A stretch of 64,000 nucleotides of DNA from Actinoplanes solisilvae (GCF_003999975.1 NZ_RJAC01000009.1:124001-188000), one strand, 5' to 3'; positions 8,284 to 18,075 are shown, counted from the stretch's first letter. Translations and numbers: made by a program. The notes: a model not told the origin generated them from the sequence alone.

Positions 8284-8835
8284 CTAATTCGGCCTCGGAA
8301 CTGTCGATCGCCTTTCCGGGGGCGCTGTCACGAACCCAAGATTCTGCGGCCCTCGGAAGGGGAACTCGACTCTCTCGTAGCGGACGTGGTTCTGTTTGAA
8401 CCAATCCGCGATCGACACGGCCAAGGCATCCCGGCCCAGTCGTTGGTCGTCGCGCCAGAAGTTGCAGCAAGGGACAATTACCGTTGCACTGCCCAGTGCC
8501 GAGTGAACGACCTCGCGCAACGCCTGGTCGGGATGAAGCCCGACGACGAGATCGTAGTAAGAGGCGTCTTCCGCCCGGTACGGAACGGGGCGTGATTCGA
8601 CACCTTTCAGCGTCCACCCGCGCGGATCGACGACCTCGACCCGGTAGTTGAAGCGCTTCCGCAGCTCCCGCGCCAGCATTCCCTGGCCGCCGGCCACGTC
8701 GGCGACGTACTCGACCGAGTTGCCGAAGCGCTCGCCGATGAACTCGGCGAGCAAATGGAAACGATCCGGGTCTCCGTGGAACCTGTTCCCGTTCACCTTC
8801 GGCGGGTGGTGTCTGCTCTTGACGCGATCACCCAT
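8284..8835 (-). CDS. SAM-dependent methyltransferase-like protein
   Basis: 183 aa from ATG 8835; a GTG at 8853 in the same frame is the alternative, and neither has a clear ribosome binding site. The motif I region VEYVADVAGGQGMLARELRK is followed by YRVEVVDPRG, the acidic residue that would bind the SAM ribose, and later YYDLVVGLHPDQALREVVHSA and ATVIVPCCNFW. This is a Rossmann methyltransferase or a close non-catalytic relative. The substrate is unknown. It is shorter than most class I enzymes (about 200-250 aa) and lies alone between two LAL genes. Confidence 0.75.
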   Translation of the reverse strand: MGDRVKSRHHPPKVNGNRFHGDPDRFHLLAEFIGERFGNSVEYVADVAGGQGMLARELRKRFNYRVEVVDPRGWTLKGVESRPVPYRAEDASYYDLVVGLHPDQALREVVHSALGSATVIVPCCNFWRDDQRLGRDALAVSIADWFKQNHVRYERVEFPFRGPQNLGFVTAPPERRSTVPRPN

Positions 8836-8941
8836 CGCCGAACCGTACCGCACCGTACCGGCGCGGCGGCCTCCTGTGAGATCGCCGGCTTCTGCCGCGC
8901 TGCAGAGCCCTGACCGGGCTACGTGAACTTAGCGGCAGCGG

Positions 8942-11524
8942 CTATCCAGGGAGCGAGCGGAGCTGGCGGCGTGAGCTGATGCCGAGCTTGGTGAAGACCT
9001 TGCGCATGTGCCATTCGACCGTGCGGGCGCTGAGGAACAGCTTCGCGCCGATCTCCGGGTTCGACAGACCCTCCCGGGCCATCTGCGCGATCTGGGCCTC
9101 CTGCTCGGTGAGGTCTTCCCGAAGCCGGGTCTGCGGCGCCGAGGACCCGGCCGCGAGCAGCTCACGACGGGCCCGGTCGGCGAACCCGGTCATGCCCAAG
9201 GCGGTGAACATCTCGTACGCCAGGGCGAGCGAGGTGCCGGCGTCGGCGCGCTTCCCCGACCGGCCGAGCCACTCGCCGTGCAGCAGGTGCGCTCGGGCCA
9301 GCGCGGGCCGCACCCGGGTGCGGCCGAGGCATTCGAGAGCCGGCGCGAAGTTCCCGTCGAGCTGAGCGCCGGCCAGTGCCGCCATGCCCAGGGCCCAGTC
9401 GGTTCCGGCCGCGCGTGCCCGCTGCGCCAGCTCGGCCACGGCCGGCGCGGCCAGTGAGGCCTGGTCGCTGCGCACAGCCGCCTCGACCAGCTCGCTCAGC
9501 GCGTGGCCGCGGACGACCGGGTCGTCGGCCGCGCGCCGGGCCGCTTCGAGGGCATCGCCATGTCGTCCGGTCCCGTTGCCCAGCAGCGCGCGGGCGTAGT
9601 CGGCCGGGGCGCCGACTTGGTCGTCACCCTTCTGCCCGTTCCAGGCCGCCAGCAGCAGCGCCACGTCTGGAGCGGCCACCTCCTCGACCAGGGCAGCGGC
9701 CGCCACCGGTTCTCCGCTGAGAAGGAGGACGGCGGCGCGGATCCCGACCGCCGGCGGGAGTTCGCTGAGCGCCCCCGTGCTGCGCGCCGCGCGCAGATAA
9801 CGGTCCGAGAGCCCGTACGCCTCCTGGTCGTCCCACCACGCGAGCGCGAGCATCGCCCCCTGCCCCAGCTCGCGCGCGGCCGGTGGCACCGAGCGCAGGG
9901 CGGCGAACGCCTCGCGGGCCAGCGGCGCCGCCGTGTCCGACGAGTCGGCCAGAGCACCGAAAGCGTCGAGGATCAGCTCGGTCGAGCCGCCGCTGGAACG
10001 GAAAGCAGCCGAGCGTGCCGCCCGGGCCACCGAAGCCAGCCCCGGCCCGTGCCGCCGCCCGGCCGGGGACTGCGCGGCCACGACAGCGTCCAGATAGGCC
10101 TCCCGGGCGAGCCGCGCGTCGAGCGGTTCGAGCCGCCGGGCCACCGCGAGCAGGCGAGGCACCGGGTCTTCGGCCAGGTGAGCCCGCAGCAGGTCGGCGC
10201 GGGCCTGCTGCGTCGGGTCGAGCGGGCCGGCGAGCACCAGCACGAGCAGCCGCCGCGCGAGGTCGAAGGCGCCCGCGCGCTGACCGGCGAAGGCAGCGTC
10301 CAGACCGCGGCGGGCCCGCGCGGCCGGGTCGGGAGTCAGCTCGGCCGAACGGCTCAGGAATGCGGCCGCGGCGGCGAGTCCGGCCCGTGACTGCGCCCGT
10401 CCGACCGAACTCTCCAGCTCGGCGGCCACCCCCTCATCGGGTTCGGCGGCGGCCCGGGCCCGGTGCCACGCCCGCCGGTCGGGCGCGGTGACCGGATCGG
10501 TGGCCTCGGCGAGCGCGCGATGCACCCGGTAGCGGTCGTCGAGGTCCGTGTAGCGATAGGCGGCCGCCCGCACCAGCGGATGCGCGAACACCACCCGCCG
10601 GTGCACCTCGACCAGCCCCTCGTCGACCGCCGGGGCCAGCTCGGCCGGATCGGCGCCCAGCGTACGGGCGGCCCGGTCGAGCAGCACCGGGTCGCCGAGC
10701 GGGTCGGCCGCCGCGGTCAGCATCAGCAGACGGGTTCCCGGCGGGAGGCGGCCGATGCGGCGACCGTAGCTCTCCTCGATGCGGCCCGCGACCGACCGGG
10801 TGCCGGGCAGCCCGAATCCGCCCGCGAGGTCGGCCAGGGTGCGGGGCAGTTCGAGCAGGGCGAGGGGGTTGCCGTGGCTCTCGGCGACGATCTGGTCGAG
10901 CACGGCCGCGTCGAGGGAGCCGTGGACGGTGCGCAGCAGCAGCGCACGCGCGTCGGCGTCGCTCAGCCCGCGCACGAACAGGGTGGGCAGTCCCGACAGG
11001 ACGTCCTCGCCGTTCTCGCGGGTCGCGCAGAGCAGCCCCACGGCGTCGGCGCTCAGCCTGCGGGCGACGAACGACAGGACGTACGCCGTGGTGCTGTCGA
11101 GCCATTGGACGTTGTCGACGAGGCAGATCAGCGGGCGGTCGGTGGACGCCTCGGCGAGCAGGGTGAGGGTGGCCAGCCCGACCATGAGCCGGTCGGGCAT
11201 CGGGCCGGTGTTGAGCCCGAAGACGGTGGAGAGGGCTTCGCACTGCGGGGCCGGCAGCCGCTCGAGGTGCCCGAGCAGCGGGGCCAGCAACTGGTGCAGA
11301 CCGCCGTACGGCATCTCCTGTTCGGACTCGACGCCCGCGACGGGCAGAACCTGGAGCTTCTGGGCGCGCGCGGATACGTACGAAATAAGGGCTGTCTTGC
11401 CGGAGCCGGCCTCGCCGCGCATGACGAGGACGCGGCCGCTGCCGCCGCTGACGTCCTTCAGCAGACGGTCGAGAGCCGCGCGTTCCTGGCGCCGGCCGAA
11501 GAGGCCGGAGGGGTTCGCAGCCAT
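8942..11524 (-). CDS. LAL-type LuxR-family transcriptional regulator (second of three)
   Basis: 860 aa from ATG 11524. Walker A GEAGSGKT (37-44) is followed by LICLVDNVQWLDS; this copy has Asn where the other two have the second acidic residue of the Walker B block. The helical middle domain leads to a LuxR helix-turn-helix at about 805-860 (LTEQEAQIAQMAREGLSNPE, then SARTVEWHMRKVFTKLGI). It is divergent from the third LAL gene, with 105 bp between the starts, so the pair may share regulation. Confidence 0.92.
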   Translation of the reverse strand: MAANPSGLFGRRQERAALDRLLKDVSGGSGRVLVMRGEAGSGKTALISYVSARAQKLQVLPVAGVESEQEMPYGGLHQLLAPLLGHLERLPAPQCEALSTVFGLNTGPMPDRLMVGLATLTLLAEASTDRPLICLVDNVQWLDSTTAYVLSFVARRLSADAVGLLCATRENGEDVLSGLPTLFVRGLSDADARALLLRTVHGSLDAAVLDQIVAESHGNPLALLELPRTLADLAGGFGLPGTRSVAGRIEESYGRRIGRLPPGTRLLMLTAAADPLGDPVLLDRAARTLGADPAELAPAVDEGLVEVHRRVVFAHPLVRAAAYRYTDLDDRYRVHRALAEATDPVTAPDRRAWHRARAAAEPDEGVAAELESSVGRAQSRAGLAAAAAFLSRSAELTPDPAARARRGLDAAFAGQRAGAFDLARRLLVLVLAGPLDPTQQARADLLRAHLAEDPVPRLLAVARRLEPLDARLAREAYLDAVVAAQSPAGRRHGPGLASVARAARSAAFRSSGGSTELILDAFGALADSSDTAAPLAREAFAALRSVPPAARELGQGAMLALAWWDDQEAYGLSDRYLRAARSTGALSELPPAVGIRAAVLLLSGEPVAAAALVEEVAAPDVALLLAAWNGQKGDDQVGAPADYARALLGNGTGRHGDALEAARRAADDPVVRGHALSELVEAAVRSDQASLAAPAVAELAQRARAAGTDWALGMAALAGAQLDGNFAPALECLGRTRVRPALARAHLLHGEWLGRSGKRADAGTSLALAYEMFTALGMTGFADRARRELLAAGSSAPQTRLREDLTEQEAQIAQMAREGLSNPEIGAKLFLSARTVEWHMRKVFTKLGISSRRQLRSLPG

Positions 11525-11629
11525 GCGCGAAAATCGTAACCCTGACTCCGTTTAGCGCCTGTGCCCCAGCTCACAGGCTTGCGCACCCGGTTAAGATCAT
11601 GCTGCTGCCGCTGCCGAGGGGGGCTCGTC

Positions 11630-14347
11630 GTGGTCCTAGCGCTTACCGATCGCGATGCCGAAAGAGCATCGCTGGACCGCCTTCTCGACAGCGTGCGTAC
11701 GGCCCGGAGCCAGTCGCTGATCGTGCGAGGGGAACCGGGAGTCGGCAAAACCGCGCTGCTCGGCTATCTGACCGGGCGCGCCGACGAGTTCCGGGTGCTG
11801 CCCGTGTCCGGCGTGCAGTCGCAGATGGAGCTGGCCTACGCCGCCCTGCACCTGCTGGCCGAGCCGGTGCTGCACCACCTCGACGACATGCCGGACCCGC
11901 AACGGATGGCGCTGAGCACGGCGTTCGGCCTGCGCCCGGGCCCGCCGCCCGACCGTTTCCTCGTCGGGCTGGCCCTGCTGACTCTGCTCTCCGACGCTGC
12001 CGGGGACCGCCCGCTGGTCTGCGTCGTCGACGACGAGCAGTGGCTCGACCAGGCCTCGGCCCAGGCGCTCGGCTTCGTCGCCCGGCGGCTGTCGGCCGAC
12101 CCGGTCGGGCTGGTCTTCGCCGCCCGCGAGCCGAGCACCCACCTGGCCGGGCTGCCGGTGCTGGAACTGGCCGGCCTGGCCCCCGACCACGCGCGGGAGC
12201 TGCTCGACGAGCGGCTGGCCGGACCGCTCGACAGCCAGGTGCGCGACCTGATCGTGGCCGAGGCGCGGGGCAATCCCCTGGCCCTGCTGGAATTGCCGCG
12301 CACGATGACCAGCGCCGACTTCGCGGGCGGGTTCGGGCTGTCGTCGATGCCGGCCCAGGTGCCGGTGGCCGCGCGGCTCGAGGAGGGCTTCCGGCGTCAG
12401 CTCGAGGCACTGCCCGCCTCGGCTCGCCGGCTGCTGCAGCTCGCGGCGGCCGACCCGTCGGGCGATCCGGTGCTCGTGCACCGCGCGGCCCGCCGGCTCG
12501 GCATCCCGCCGCAGGCCGCCCAGCCCGCCATCGACGCGCGCCTCATGGAGTTCAACGAGCACGTCCACTTCCGTCACCCGCTGGTGCGCTCGGCCGCCTA
12601 CCTGTCGGCCGCCGAACCGGCCCGGCGCGAGCTGCACGCGGCGCTGGCCGAGGTCACCGACGCGGCCGTCGACCCCGACCGGCGGGCCTGGCACCGGGCC
12701 CAGGCCGTCTCCGGGCCCGACGAGAGCGTGGCCGCCGAGCTCGAACGGTCGGCCGAGCGCGCCCAGTCGAGGGGCGGTCTGGCCGCCGCGGCGGCCTTCC
12801 GCGAGCAGTCCGTGCGGCTCACCCCAGACCCTCGACTTCACGCCGTACGGGCCCTCGCCGCGGCCCGCACCGCGATGGCCTCGGGCGCCTTCGGCCGGGC
12901 CCGCGAGCTGCTCGATACGGCCGCGGCGGGCCCGCTCTCCGCCTTCGACGCCGCGCAGACCGACCAGCTGCGCGCCCGCATCACGTTCGTCGTCGGCGTC
13001 GGCGAGGACGCGCTGGCCGTGCTCTTCCGCTCGGCCGAACGGCTCACCCCGCTCGACCCCGGCCTGGCCCGCGAGACCTACCTCGAGGCGTGGCGCGCGG
13101 CCTCCTTCGCCGGCCGCATGACCGGTCCCGGGTCGATGCAAGAGATCGCGTACGCCGCCCGCGCGCTTCCGCCCGCCGAGTCGCCCCGCCCGGTCGACCG
13201 CCTGCTCGACGCCCTCGCCACCGTCTTCGTCGAGGGCCCGGCCGCGGCCGCTCCGGCCCTGCGCACGGTCGCCCGCGAGTTCGCCGACAGCGGCCTGACC
13301 CGCGAGGACGGGCTCGCGTACGGGTGGCTGGCGACCGCGATCATCTGGGACAACGACGCGGCGTACGAGATCAACTCCCGTCAGGTGCTCATGTCGCGCG
13401 CGACCGGTGCGCTCGACATGCTGCCGCTCGACCTGGTGGCGATGGCGCTGGCCGAGGCGTGGCGCGGAGACTTCGTGTCGGCCGCGACGCACATGGCCGA
13501 GACCGCCGCGATCTGCGAGATCACCGGGAGCCTGATGCCGCCGTCGACCACGGCGTTCCTGGCGGCGTTGCGCGGCGACCGGGCCGAGCTGGCCCCGCAC
13601 ACCGCGACCCTGTTCGCCGTCGGCCAGGCCGGTCAGCAGTCCCAGACCACGTACGCGCACTGGGTGAACGCGGTGCTCGAGAGCGGTCTGGGCCGGCACG
13701 CTGAGGCGTACGCGCAGGCGAAGCTGGCGGTCGACGACGGGCACGTCTTCGTGTCGACGTGGGCGCTGCCCGAGCTGATCGAGGCAGCCGTGAAGGTGGG
13801 CGAGATTCAGGTCGCCGCCCGCGCGCTGGCCCGGCTGGCCGAGACAACGCGGGAAGGCACCGACTTCGGGCGCGGGCTCGAGGCCAAGGGCCGGGCGCTG
13901 CTGGGCGGCGGCGAGCCCGACTATCGCGAGGCGATCGAGCTGCTCGGGCGGGCCGGAATCCGCACCGAACTGGCCCGCACCCACCTGTTGCTGGGCGAAT
14001 GGCTGCGGCACCAGAACCGGCTCGACGAGGCTCGGGAGCAGCTACGGACGGCCCGCGAGATGTTCGACTCGATCGGCATGGCCGCGTTCGCCGACCGGGC
14101 CCGGCGTGAGCTGCTGGCGACCGGCGAGCGCACCGCCCGCCGTCGCAGGACCGTGGCCCCGGCCGCCCTGACCGCGCGCGAGTCGCTGATCGCCTGGCTG
14201 GCGGCCGACGGCCTGAGCAACCCCGAGATCGGCACCCAGCTATTTCTGAGCGCCCGCACGGTCGAGTGGCACCTGGGCAAGGTGTTCGGCAAGCTGGGCG
14301 TGACCAGCCGCGCCGACCTGGCCGAACGGCTCCCCGCCGTGGACTGA
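11630..14347 (+). CDS. LAL-type LuxR-family transcriptional regulator (third of three)
   Basis: 905 aa. GTG 11630 is chosen because GAGGGGGG sits 6 nt upstream; the frame is open further upstream but without a better signal. Walker A GEPGVGKT (34-41), Walker B region VCVVDDEQWLDQASAQALGF, a helical middle domain, and a C-terminal LuxR helix-turn-helix (about 848-905: LTARESLIAWLAADGLSNPE, SARTVEWHLGKVFGKLGV). The close match in motif spacing among the three LAL proteins shows common descent. Its 3' end overlaps a weak convergent ORF. Confidence 0.92.
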   Translation: MVLALTDRDAERASLDRLLDSVRTARSQSLIVRGEPGVGKTALLGYLTGRADEFRVLPVSGVQSQMELAYAALHLLAEPVLHHLDDMPDPQRMALSTAFGLRPGPPPDRFLVGLALLTLLSDAAGDRPLVCVVDDEQWLDQASAQALGFVARRLSADPVGLVFAAREPSTHLAGLPVLELAGLAPDHARELLDERLAGPLDSQVRDLIVAEARGNPLALLELPRTMTSADFAGGFGLSSMPAQVPVAARLEEGFRRQLEALPASARRLLQLAAADPSGDPVLVHRAARRLGIPPQAAQPAIDARLMEFNEHVHFRHPLVRSAAYLSAAEPARRELHAALAEVTDAAVDPDRRAWHRAQAVSGPDESVAAELERSAERAQSRGGLAAAAAFREQSVRLTPDPRLHAVRALAAARTAMASGAFGRARELLDTAAAGPLSAFDAAQTDQLRARITFVVGVGEDALAVLFRSAERLTPLDPGLARETYLEAWRAASFAGRMTGPGSMQEIAYAARALPPAESPRPVDRLLDALATVFVEGPAAAAPALRTVAREFADSGLTREDGLAYGWLATAIIWDNDAAYEINSRQVLMSRATGALDMLPLDLVAMALAEAWRGDFVSAATHMAETAAICEITGSLMPPSTTAFLAALRGDRAELAPHTATLFAVGQAGQQSQTTYAHWVNAVLESGLGRHAEAYAQAKLAVDDGHVFVSTWALPELIEAAVKVGEIQVAARALARLAETTREGTDFGRGLEAKGRALLGGGEPDYREAIELLGRAGIRTELARTHLLLGEWLRHQNRLDEAREQLRTAREMFDSIGMAAFADRARRELLATGERTARRRRTVAPAALTARESLIAWLAADGLSNPEIGTQLFLSARTVEWHLGKVFGKLGVTSRADLAERLPAVD

Positions 14348-14590
14348 GTCGATCGCCACGGCGGCGGGCCGGTCGTGCAGCTGCAGGGCTTCGAGCGACT
14401 CGTGCCGGGCCGCGCGGGTGCGCTGGGCCGAGTGGCCGGTCTCCAGCAGCGCCACGGCGATCAGGATGCCGAGCGAGGCGGTGGCGGTGGCGACGCCGCG
14501 GCGCTTCGTGCGGCGACATCGGTGGATCAGGTAGAGCTGAAGGACAACCACGACGGCTCCGACGCCGAGGGTGGTCAGGTGTGCGTTCAC
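14240..14590 (-). CDS. Possible small membrane protein (116 aa), weak
   Basis: GTG start at 14590 with no good ribosome binding site. The first half looks like a genuine membrane protein: a hydrophobic stretch at about 5-22 (TTLGVGAVVVVLQLYLIH), a basic loop RRCRRTKRRG, and a second helix at about 38-52. The last third lies antisense to the helix-turn-helix region of the third LAL gene, which weakens the case. The real gene may be shorter or absent. Confidence 0.35.
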   Translation of the reverse strand: MNAHLTTLGVGAVVVVLQLYLIHRCRRTKRRGVATATASLGILIAVALLETGHSAQRTRAARHESLEALQLHDRPAAVAIDSVHGGEPFGQVGAAGHAQLAEHLAQVPLDRAGAQK

Positions 14591-14662
14591 GTCAATAAAA
14601 GATCCACGGCCGGGGCCCGTACGACCGCTGTTTTGACGCCACGTGAACGGCGCTGGGCCGAT

Positions 14663-15880
14663 TTATGACGCGTCGTTGACGAAGGGTTCGCGCATGCGGC
14701 CGGACCAGCCGTCGAGGACCCGCGCGGGGTCGCTTCCCAGCACGTCGGCGAGCAGGGCGGCGTACACGTCGCGGAAGTCCGTCGTGTGTTTGAGGTCGCC
14801 GTCGTCGAGGTCGGTGAGGCTGGGTGGCTCCCCGTGCAGACCGCCCCGGATGCCGTCACCGAGCAGGAACATCGGTGACGCCGTGCCGTGGTCGGTGCCG
14901 TCGGAGGCGTTGGCCCGCACCCGGCGGCCGAACTCGGAGTAGACCGCGACCACGACGCCCCGGCCCGCCATCCGGTCGGCGAAGGCCGCGAGCGGCTTGT
15001 CGAGCTTGGCCAGCAGCGCCTTCTGCGCGTCCTTGCCGTCGGCGTGCAGGTCGAAGCCGCCCAGCGAGACCGAGTAGACGCGGGTTGCCACGTTCGCCTC
15101 CACGCAGCGGGCCACCAGGGCCAATTGCTGGTCGAGCGGGGGTGCGGCGCCGCCGGTCGCGGTCGCCGGCGCGTCGCTGTCGTCGTCCTCATCCTCCAAC
15201 GGAGCCGACGAGATCAGGTCGCGGACCCGCACGAGGTCGGTGAAGCACGCGGCCGCGCGAGCGAGCGCCGGCGACTCCCCCGGCGCCGGAGCGCCGAGCC
15301 CGCTCAGCAGCTCGGGCGTCACCCCGGCGGGCAGCCTCAGCTCGCCGCCGGGAACGGTCGCGCCCGCGCTCTTCGCCCCGGCCAGCAACGGCGGCAGCAC
15401 CGGTTCGAAGGAGATCGCCAGCCGGGGATCGCCGCCGGCCGAGTCGAGCCAGCGGCCCAGCCAGCCGGTCGTGCCGGGACGGCCGGGCTGCGCGGTCTGC
15501 CAGATGTCCATCGACTGGAAGTGGCTGCGGTTCGGTCTCGGATAGCCGACCCCGTGCACGATCGCGAGCCGGCCGTCGCCGAGGAGCCGGTGCAGCCCCG
15601 GCATTCCGGGGTTGAGGGCGAAGCCGTCGCCGACGTCGAGCGGTTCGCCGGGCGCGTACGCCAGGTCGGCCCGGGCGGCGGCGTAGGCGGGATCCGCGTG
15701 CGGGATCACGGTGTTCAAGCCGTCGTTGCCGCCGTAGAGGGTGATCAGAACGAGGGTCTTCGCGGCCGGGTCGCGGTCGCCGGAGGTCGCGAGGATCTCC
15801 CGCAGTCCCAGCGTCGCGGCGGCCGCCCCGGCGGTCACCCCGCTGGCGATCAGGAACCGGCGGCGGGTGAGGGTGTCCAT
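14663..15880 (-). CDS. DUF1501 domain-containing Tat-exported protein
   Basis: 405 aa, ATG 15880 with GAGGAGG 6 nt upstream. The N-terminus MDTLTRRRFLIASGVTAGAA is a twin-arginine signal. The body has the family features LVLITLYGGNDGLNTVIPH (about 41-59), a conserved GVGYPRPNRSHFQSMDIWQT block and VYSEFGRRVRANASDGTDHG, resembling alkaline-phosphatase/sulfatase-fold metal-site motifs. Biochemical function is unknown. It lies 11 bp after the DUF1800 gene on the same strand, so the two form an operon; this gene pair is widely conserved among bacteria. Confidence 0.9.
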   Translation of the reverse strand: MDTLTRRRFLIASGVTAGAAAATLGLREILATSGDRDPAAKTLVLITLYGGNDGLNTVIPHADPAYAAARADLAYAPGEPLDVGDGFALNPGMPGLHRLLGDGRLAIVHGVGYPRPNRSHFQSMDIWQTAQPGRPGTTGWLGRWLDSAGGDPRLAISFEPVLPPLLAGAKSAGATVPGGELRLPAGVTPELLSGLGAPAPGESPALARAAACFTDLVRVRDLISSAPLEDEDDDSDAPATATGGAAPPLDQQLALVARCVEANVATRVYSVSLGGFDLHADGKDAQKALLAKLDKPLAAFADRMAGRGVVVAVYSEFGRRVRANASDGTDHGTASPMFLLGDGIRGGLHGEPPSLTDLDDGDLKHTTDFRDVYAALLADVLGSDPARVLDGWSGRMREPFVNDAS

Positions 15881-15891
15881 TGCCTGCCTCC

Positions 15892-17112
15892 TCAGTGGAC
15901 GGCGTATTCGGGACTGGCCAGCCCGGTGGCGAGCAGTCGCCGCGGGTCCTTGATGCCTTTCAGCGCGGCGTGGGTGCGGTCGCTCCAGCCGTCGACGGCG
16001 AGCAGGGCGGCGAGTGCCTCGATGCGGTCGGACCCGGTCAACCGGTCGGCCGCCGCGGTGGCCCGGCCGGCGAGCTTCTGCCCCGCTCGCAGCCGGGTCA
16101 GCGTCGACGACGTGGTCAGCCAGGCCGCCCCTGCGGGCCATCCACCGACCGAGGGCGGCCGCAGCGGCACCTGCCCGAGCGCCTTCAGGATCAGCTCGCT
16201 TCCCGACGGCGGCAGACCGAGCTGGCGTACGGCCCCCAGCAGCCACTCGATCGGCTGCTTGACCAGGGTTCCGGCCGTCCCGCCGAACTCGGGCGTGCGG
16301 CACAGCGCGCGGAGCATGGCCGTTGTGTCCGGCCCGGTCACCGCCGGCGCCTCGCTCGGGCCGCCGTAGCGCGCCCACAGCCGGCGGGCGATGAAGGGCA
16401 GGTGCGCCTCGTGGCGGACGAGCAGATCGGCGTACCCGTCGAGGTCGAGGACACCTTCGCGGCCGAGCAGGGTGACCGGCCGGTCGTCGTGGCGTTTCGC
16501 CACCAGCCGCGCCCGGCCGGTCGCCCGGTCGACCTGCCAGCCGGTGAGGACGCGAGCGCCGGCCTTGACGTCATCCTCGGTGTAGGCGCCCACGCCGAGC
16601 GTGAACAGCTCCATGACCTCGCGGGCCAGGTTCTCGTTCGGCGCCTTGCGCGTGTTCTTCTGCCCGTCGAGCCAGAGGATCAGGGCCGGGTCACGCAGCA
16701 TGGCCCGCACGAGCGGGCCGGTGCCGCCCGCCCCGTAGCGCCGGAAGGTCTGCTGCTGGGCGAGCATGAGGTGGGCCGAGCGCACCTTCTGCACGCTGGT
16801 CGCCCAGTGCCCGTGCCAGAAGAAGGTGAGCTTCTCGGCCGCTCCCCCGGCCGCCATCCGGCCCAGCCACCATTGCACGACCGCGGAGACCTGCTCGCGT
16901 TGCGAGCGGCGGGCGGCCTGCCGCTGATCGCGGGTGGCGTCCTTCCCGAGCCGGGCGACGGGATCGTCGCCCAGGTCGGGCGGCTCCGGCACGGCGACCG
17001 GCCGCAGCAGGCGGTCGAGGGTCGCGTCGCGGCCGGCTTTCTCCGCCGCCTGCACCTCGCCCGTGGTCGGGCCGAAGGTGAGGCGGCGCAGCAGGTGCGT
17101 GACCTCGCTCAT
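15892..17112 (-). CDS. DUF1800 domain-containing protein
   Basis: 406 aa from ATG 17112 (MSEVTHLLRRLTFGPTTGEV), the standard N-terminus of DUF1800. Other family blocks: KLTFFWHGHWATSVQKV, LDGQKNTRKAPNENLAREVM, ELFTLGVGAYTEDDVKAGAR and VLTGW. There is no signal peptide, so it may act in the cytoplasm or be co-exported with its Tat-signal partner. It is upstream of and co-transcribed with the DUF1501 gene. The molecular function of the family is unknown; links to exported multi-protein assemblies have been suggested for relatives. Confidence 0.9.
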   Translation of the reverse strand: MSEVTHLLRRLTFGPTTGEVQAAEKAGRDATLDRLLRPVAVPEPPDLGDDPVARLGKDATRDQRQAARRSQREQVSAVVQWWLGRMAAGGAAEKLTFFWHGHWATSVQKVRSAHLMLAQQQTFRRYGAGGTGPLVRAMLRDPALILWLDGQKNTRKAPNENLAREVMELFTLGVGAYTEDDVKAGARVLTGWQVDRATGRARLVAKRHDDRPVTLLGREGVLDLDGYADLLVRHEAHLPFIARRLWARYGGPSEAPAVTGPDTTAMLRALCRTPEFGGTAGTLVKQPIEWLLGAVRQLGLPPSGSELILKALGQVPLRPPSVGGWPAGAAWLTTSSTLTRLRAGQKLAGRATAAADRLTGSDRIEALAALLAVDGWSDRTHAALKGIKDPRRLLATGLASPEYAVH

Positions 17113-17170
17113 GCCGGCGACGTTAGGCGGCCTTTGTTCGGGTTGTGTAAGCGCGAGATCCGGATCGGGT

Positions 17171-18061
17171 TCAGGCCGCCTGGAACGAGCGGCGGGAGAG
17201 CCCGATCGAGTAGCCGTCGAGCTTGGTGATCACGGGAGCGGCCGGGTCGGAAGCGGCCCCGAGGGTGACGAACAGCGGCGTGAAGTGCTCGACCGTCGGG
17301 TGCGAATAGGGCATGCCCGGGGCGGCGCTGCGGAAGCGGGCCAGCTCGCTCACGTCACCGCGGGCCAGCGCCTCGGCGGCCCACGCGTCGAAGTCGGCCG
17401 ACCAGCTAGGGACCTTGCCCTCGGTGAACATCTCGCGGGTCAGGAACGGCAGGCCGTGGGTCATGTGGCCCGAGCCGATCACCAGCACGCCCTGCTCGCG
17501 CAGTGGCCGCAGCCGGGCGCCCAGGGCCAGCAGCTCGTCGGGGTCGTCGGTGGGCAGGCTGAGCTGCAGAACGGGCACGTCGGCGCCCGGGTACATGATC
17601 TTCAGCGGGACCCAGGCGCCGTGGTCGAGACCGCGACGGGTGTGCTCGTGCACCTGCTCGGCGCCGGAGATCATCGCGGTGACCTGGGCGGCCAGCTCGC
17701 CGGCGTCGGGCGTGTCGTAGCGGAAGGTGTAGTAGAGCGGGTCGAAGCCGCTGAAGTCGTAGACCAGCTCGCTCGGGCGCGGGGCGCTGACCGACAGCGG
17801 GGCCGATTCCCAGTGGGCGCTGACGACCAGGATCGCCGTGGGCTTGGGTAGCGCGCGGGCCCAGGTGTGCAGCGGGTCGAGCCACTCCGGGTTCTCGAAG
17901 GGCATCGGGCCGCCGCCGTGGCTGACGTAGAGGCTCGGCATCGGGCCGTCCTCGGGCGTCCACGCGCGGTGCTCCCCGGCGGCGGCTGCCTTGCGCAGGT
18001 GCTCGGCGAACGGGTGCGACGCGGGAATGCGGGCGTCGGCCACCGCGGTGCTGCTGGACAT
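17171..18061 (-). CDS. 4,5-DOPA-dioxygenase-like extradiol ring-cleavage dioxygenase (class III)
   Basis: 296 aa. ATG 18061 is chosen for the GGGAGAG upstream; the longer frame runs through the palindromic promoter. Class III (LigB/YgiD) features: LYVSHGGGPMPFENPEWLD (metal His), ILVVSAHWES (second His), LDHGAWVPLKIMYPGADVPV and VIGSGHMTHGL. Members bind non-haem iron or zinc and open catecholic rings such as DOPA. Length suits the DODA subfamily. Two palindromes precede the gene and no regulator that clearly matches is adjacent; the divergent neighbour is nsrR. Confidence 0.9.
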   Translation of the reverse strand: MSSSTAVADARIPASHPFAEHLRKAAAAGEHRAWTPEDGPMPSLYVSHGGGPMPFENPEWLDPLHTWARALPKPTAILVVSAHWESAPLSVSAPRPSELVYDFSGFDPLYYTFRYDTPDAGELAAQVTAMISGAEQVHEHTRRGLDHGAWVPLKIMYPGADVPVLQLSLPTDDPDELLALGARLRPLREQGVLVIGSGHMTHGLPFLTREMFTEGKVPSWSADFDAWAAEALARGDVSELARFRSAAPGMPYSHPTVEHFTPLFVTLGAASDPAAPVITKLDGYSIGLSRRSFQAA

Positions 18062-18075
18062 GCGCTCTCCCGAAT

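Noticed and set aside
11636..14011. 790-codon open frame antisense to the third LAL regulator
   Set aside because: Same reason: low-complexity translation and no ribosome binding site, opposite a well-supported gene.
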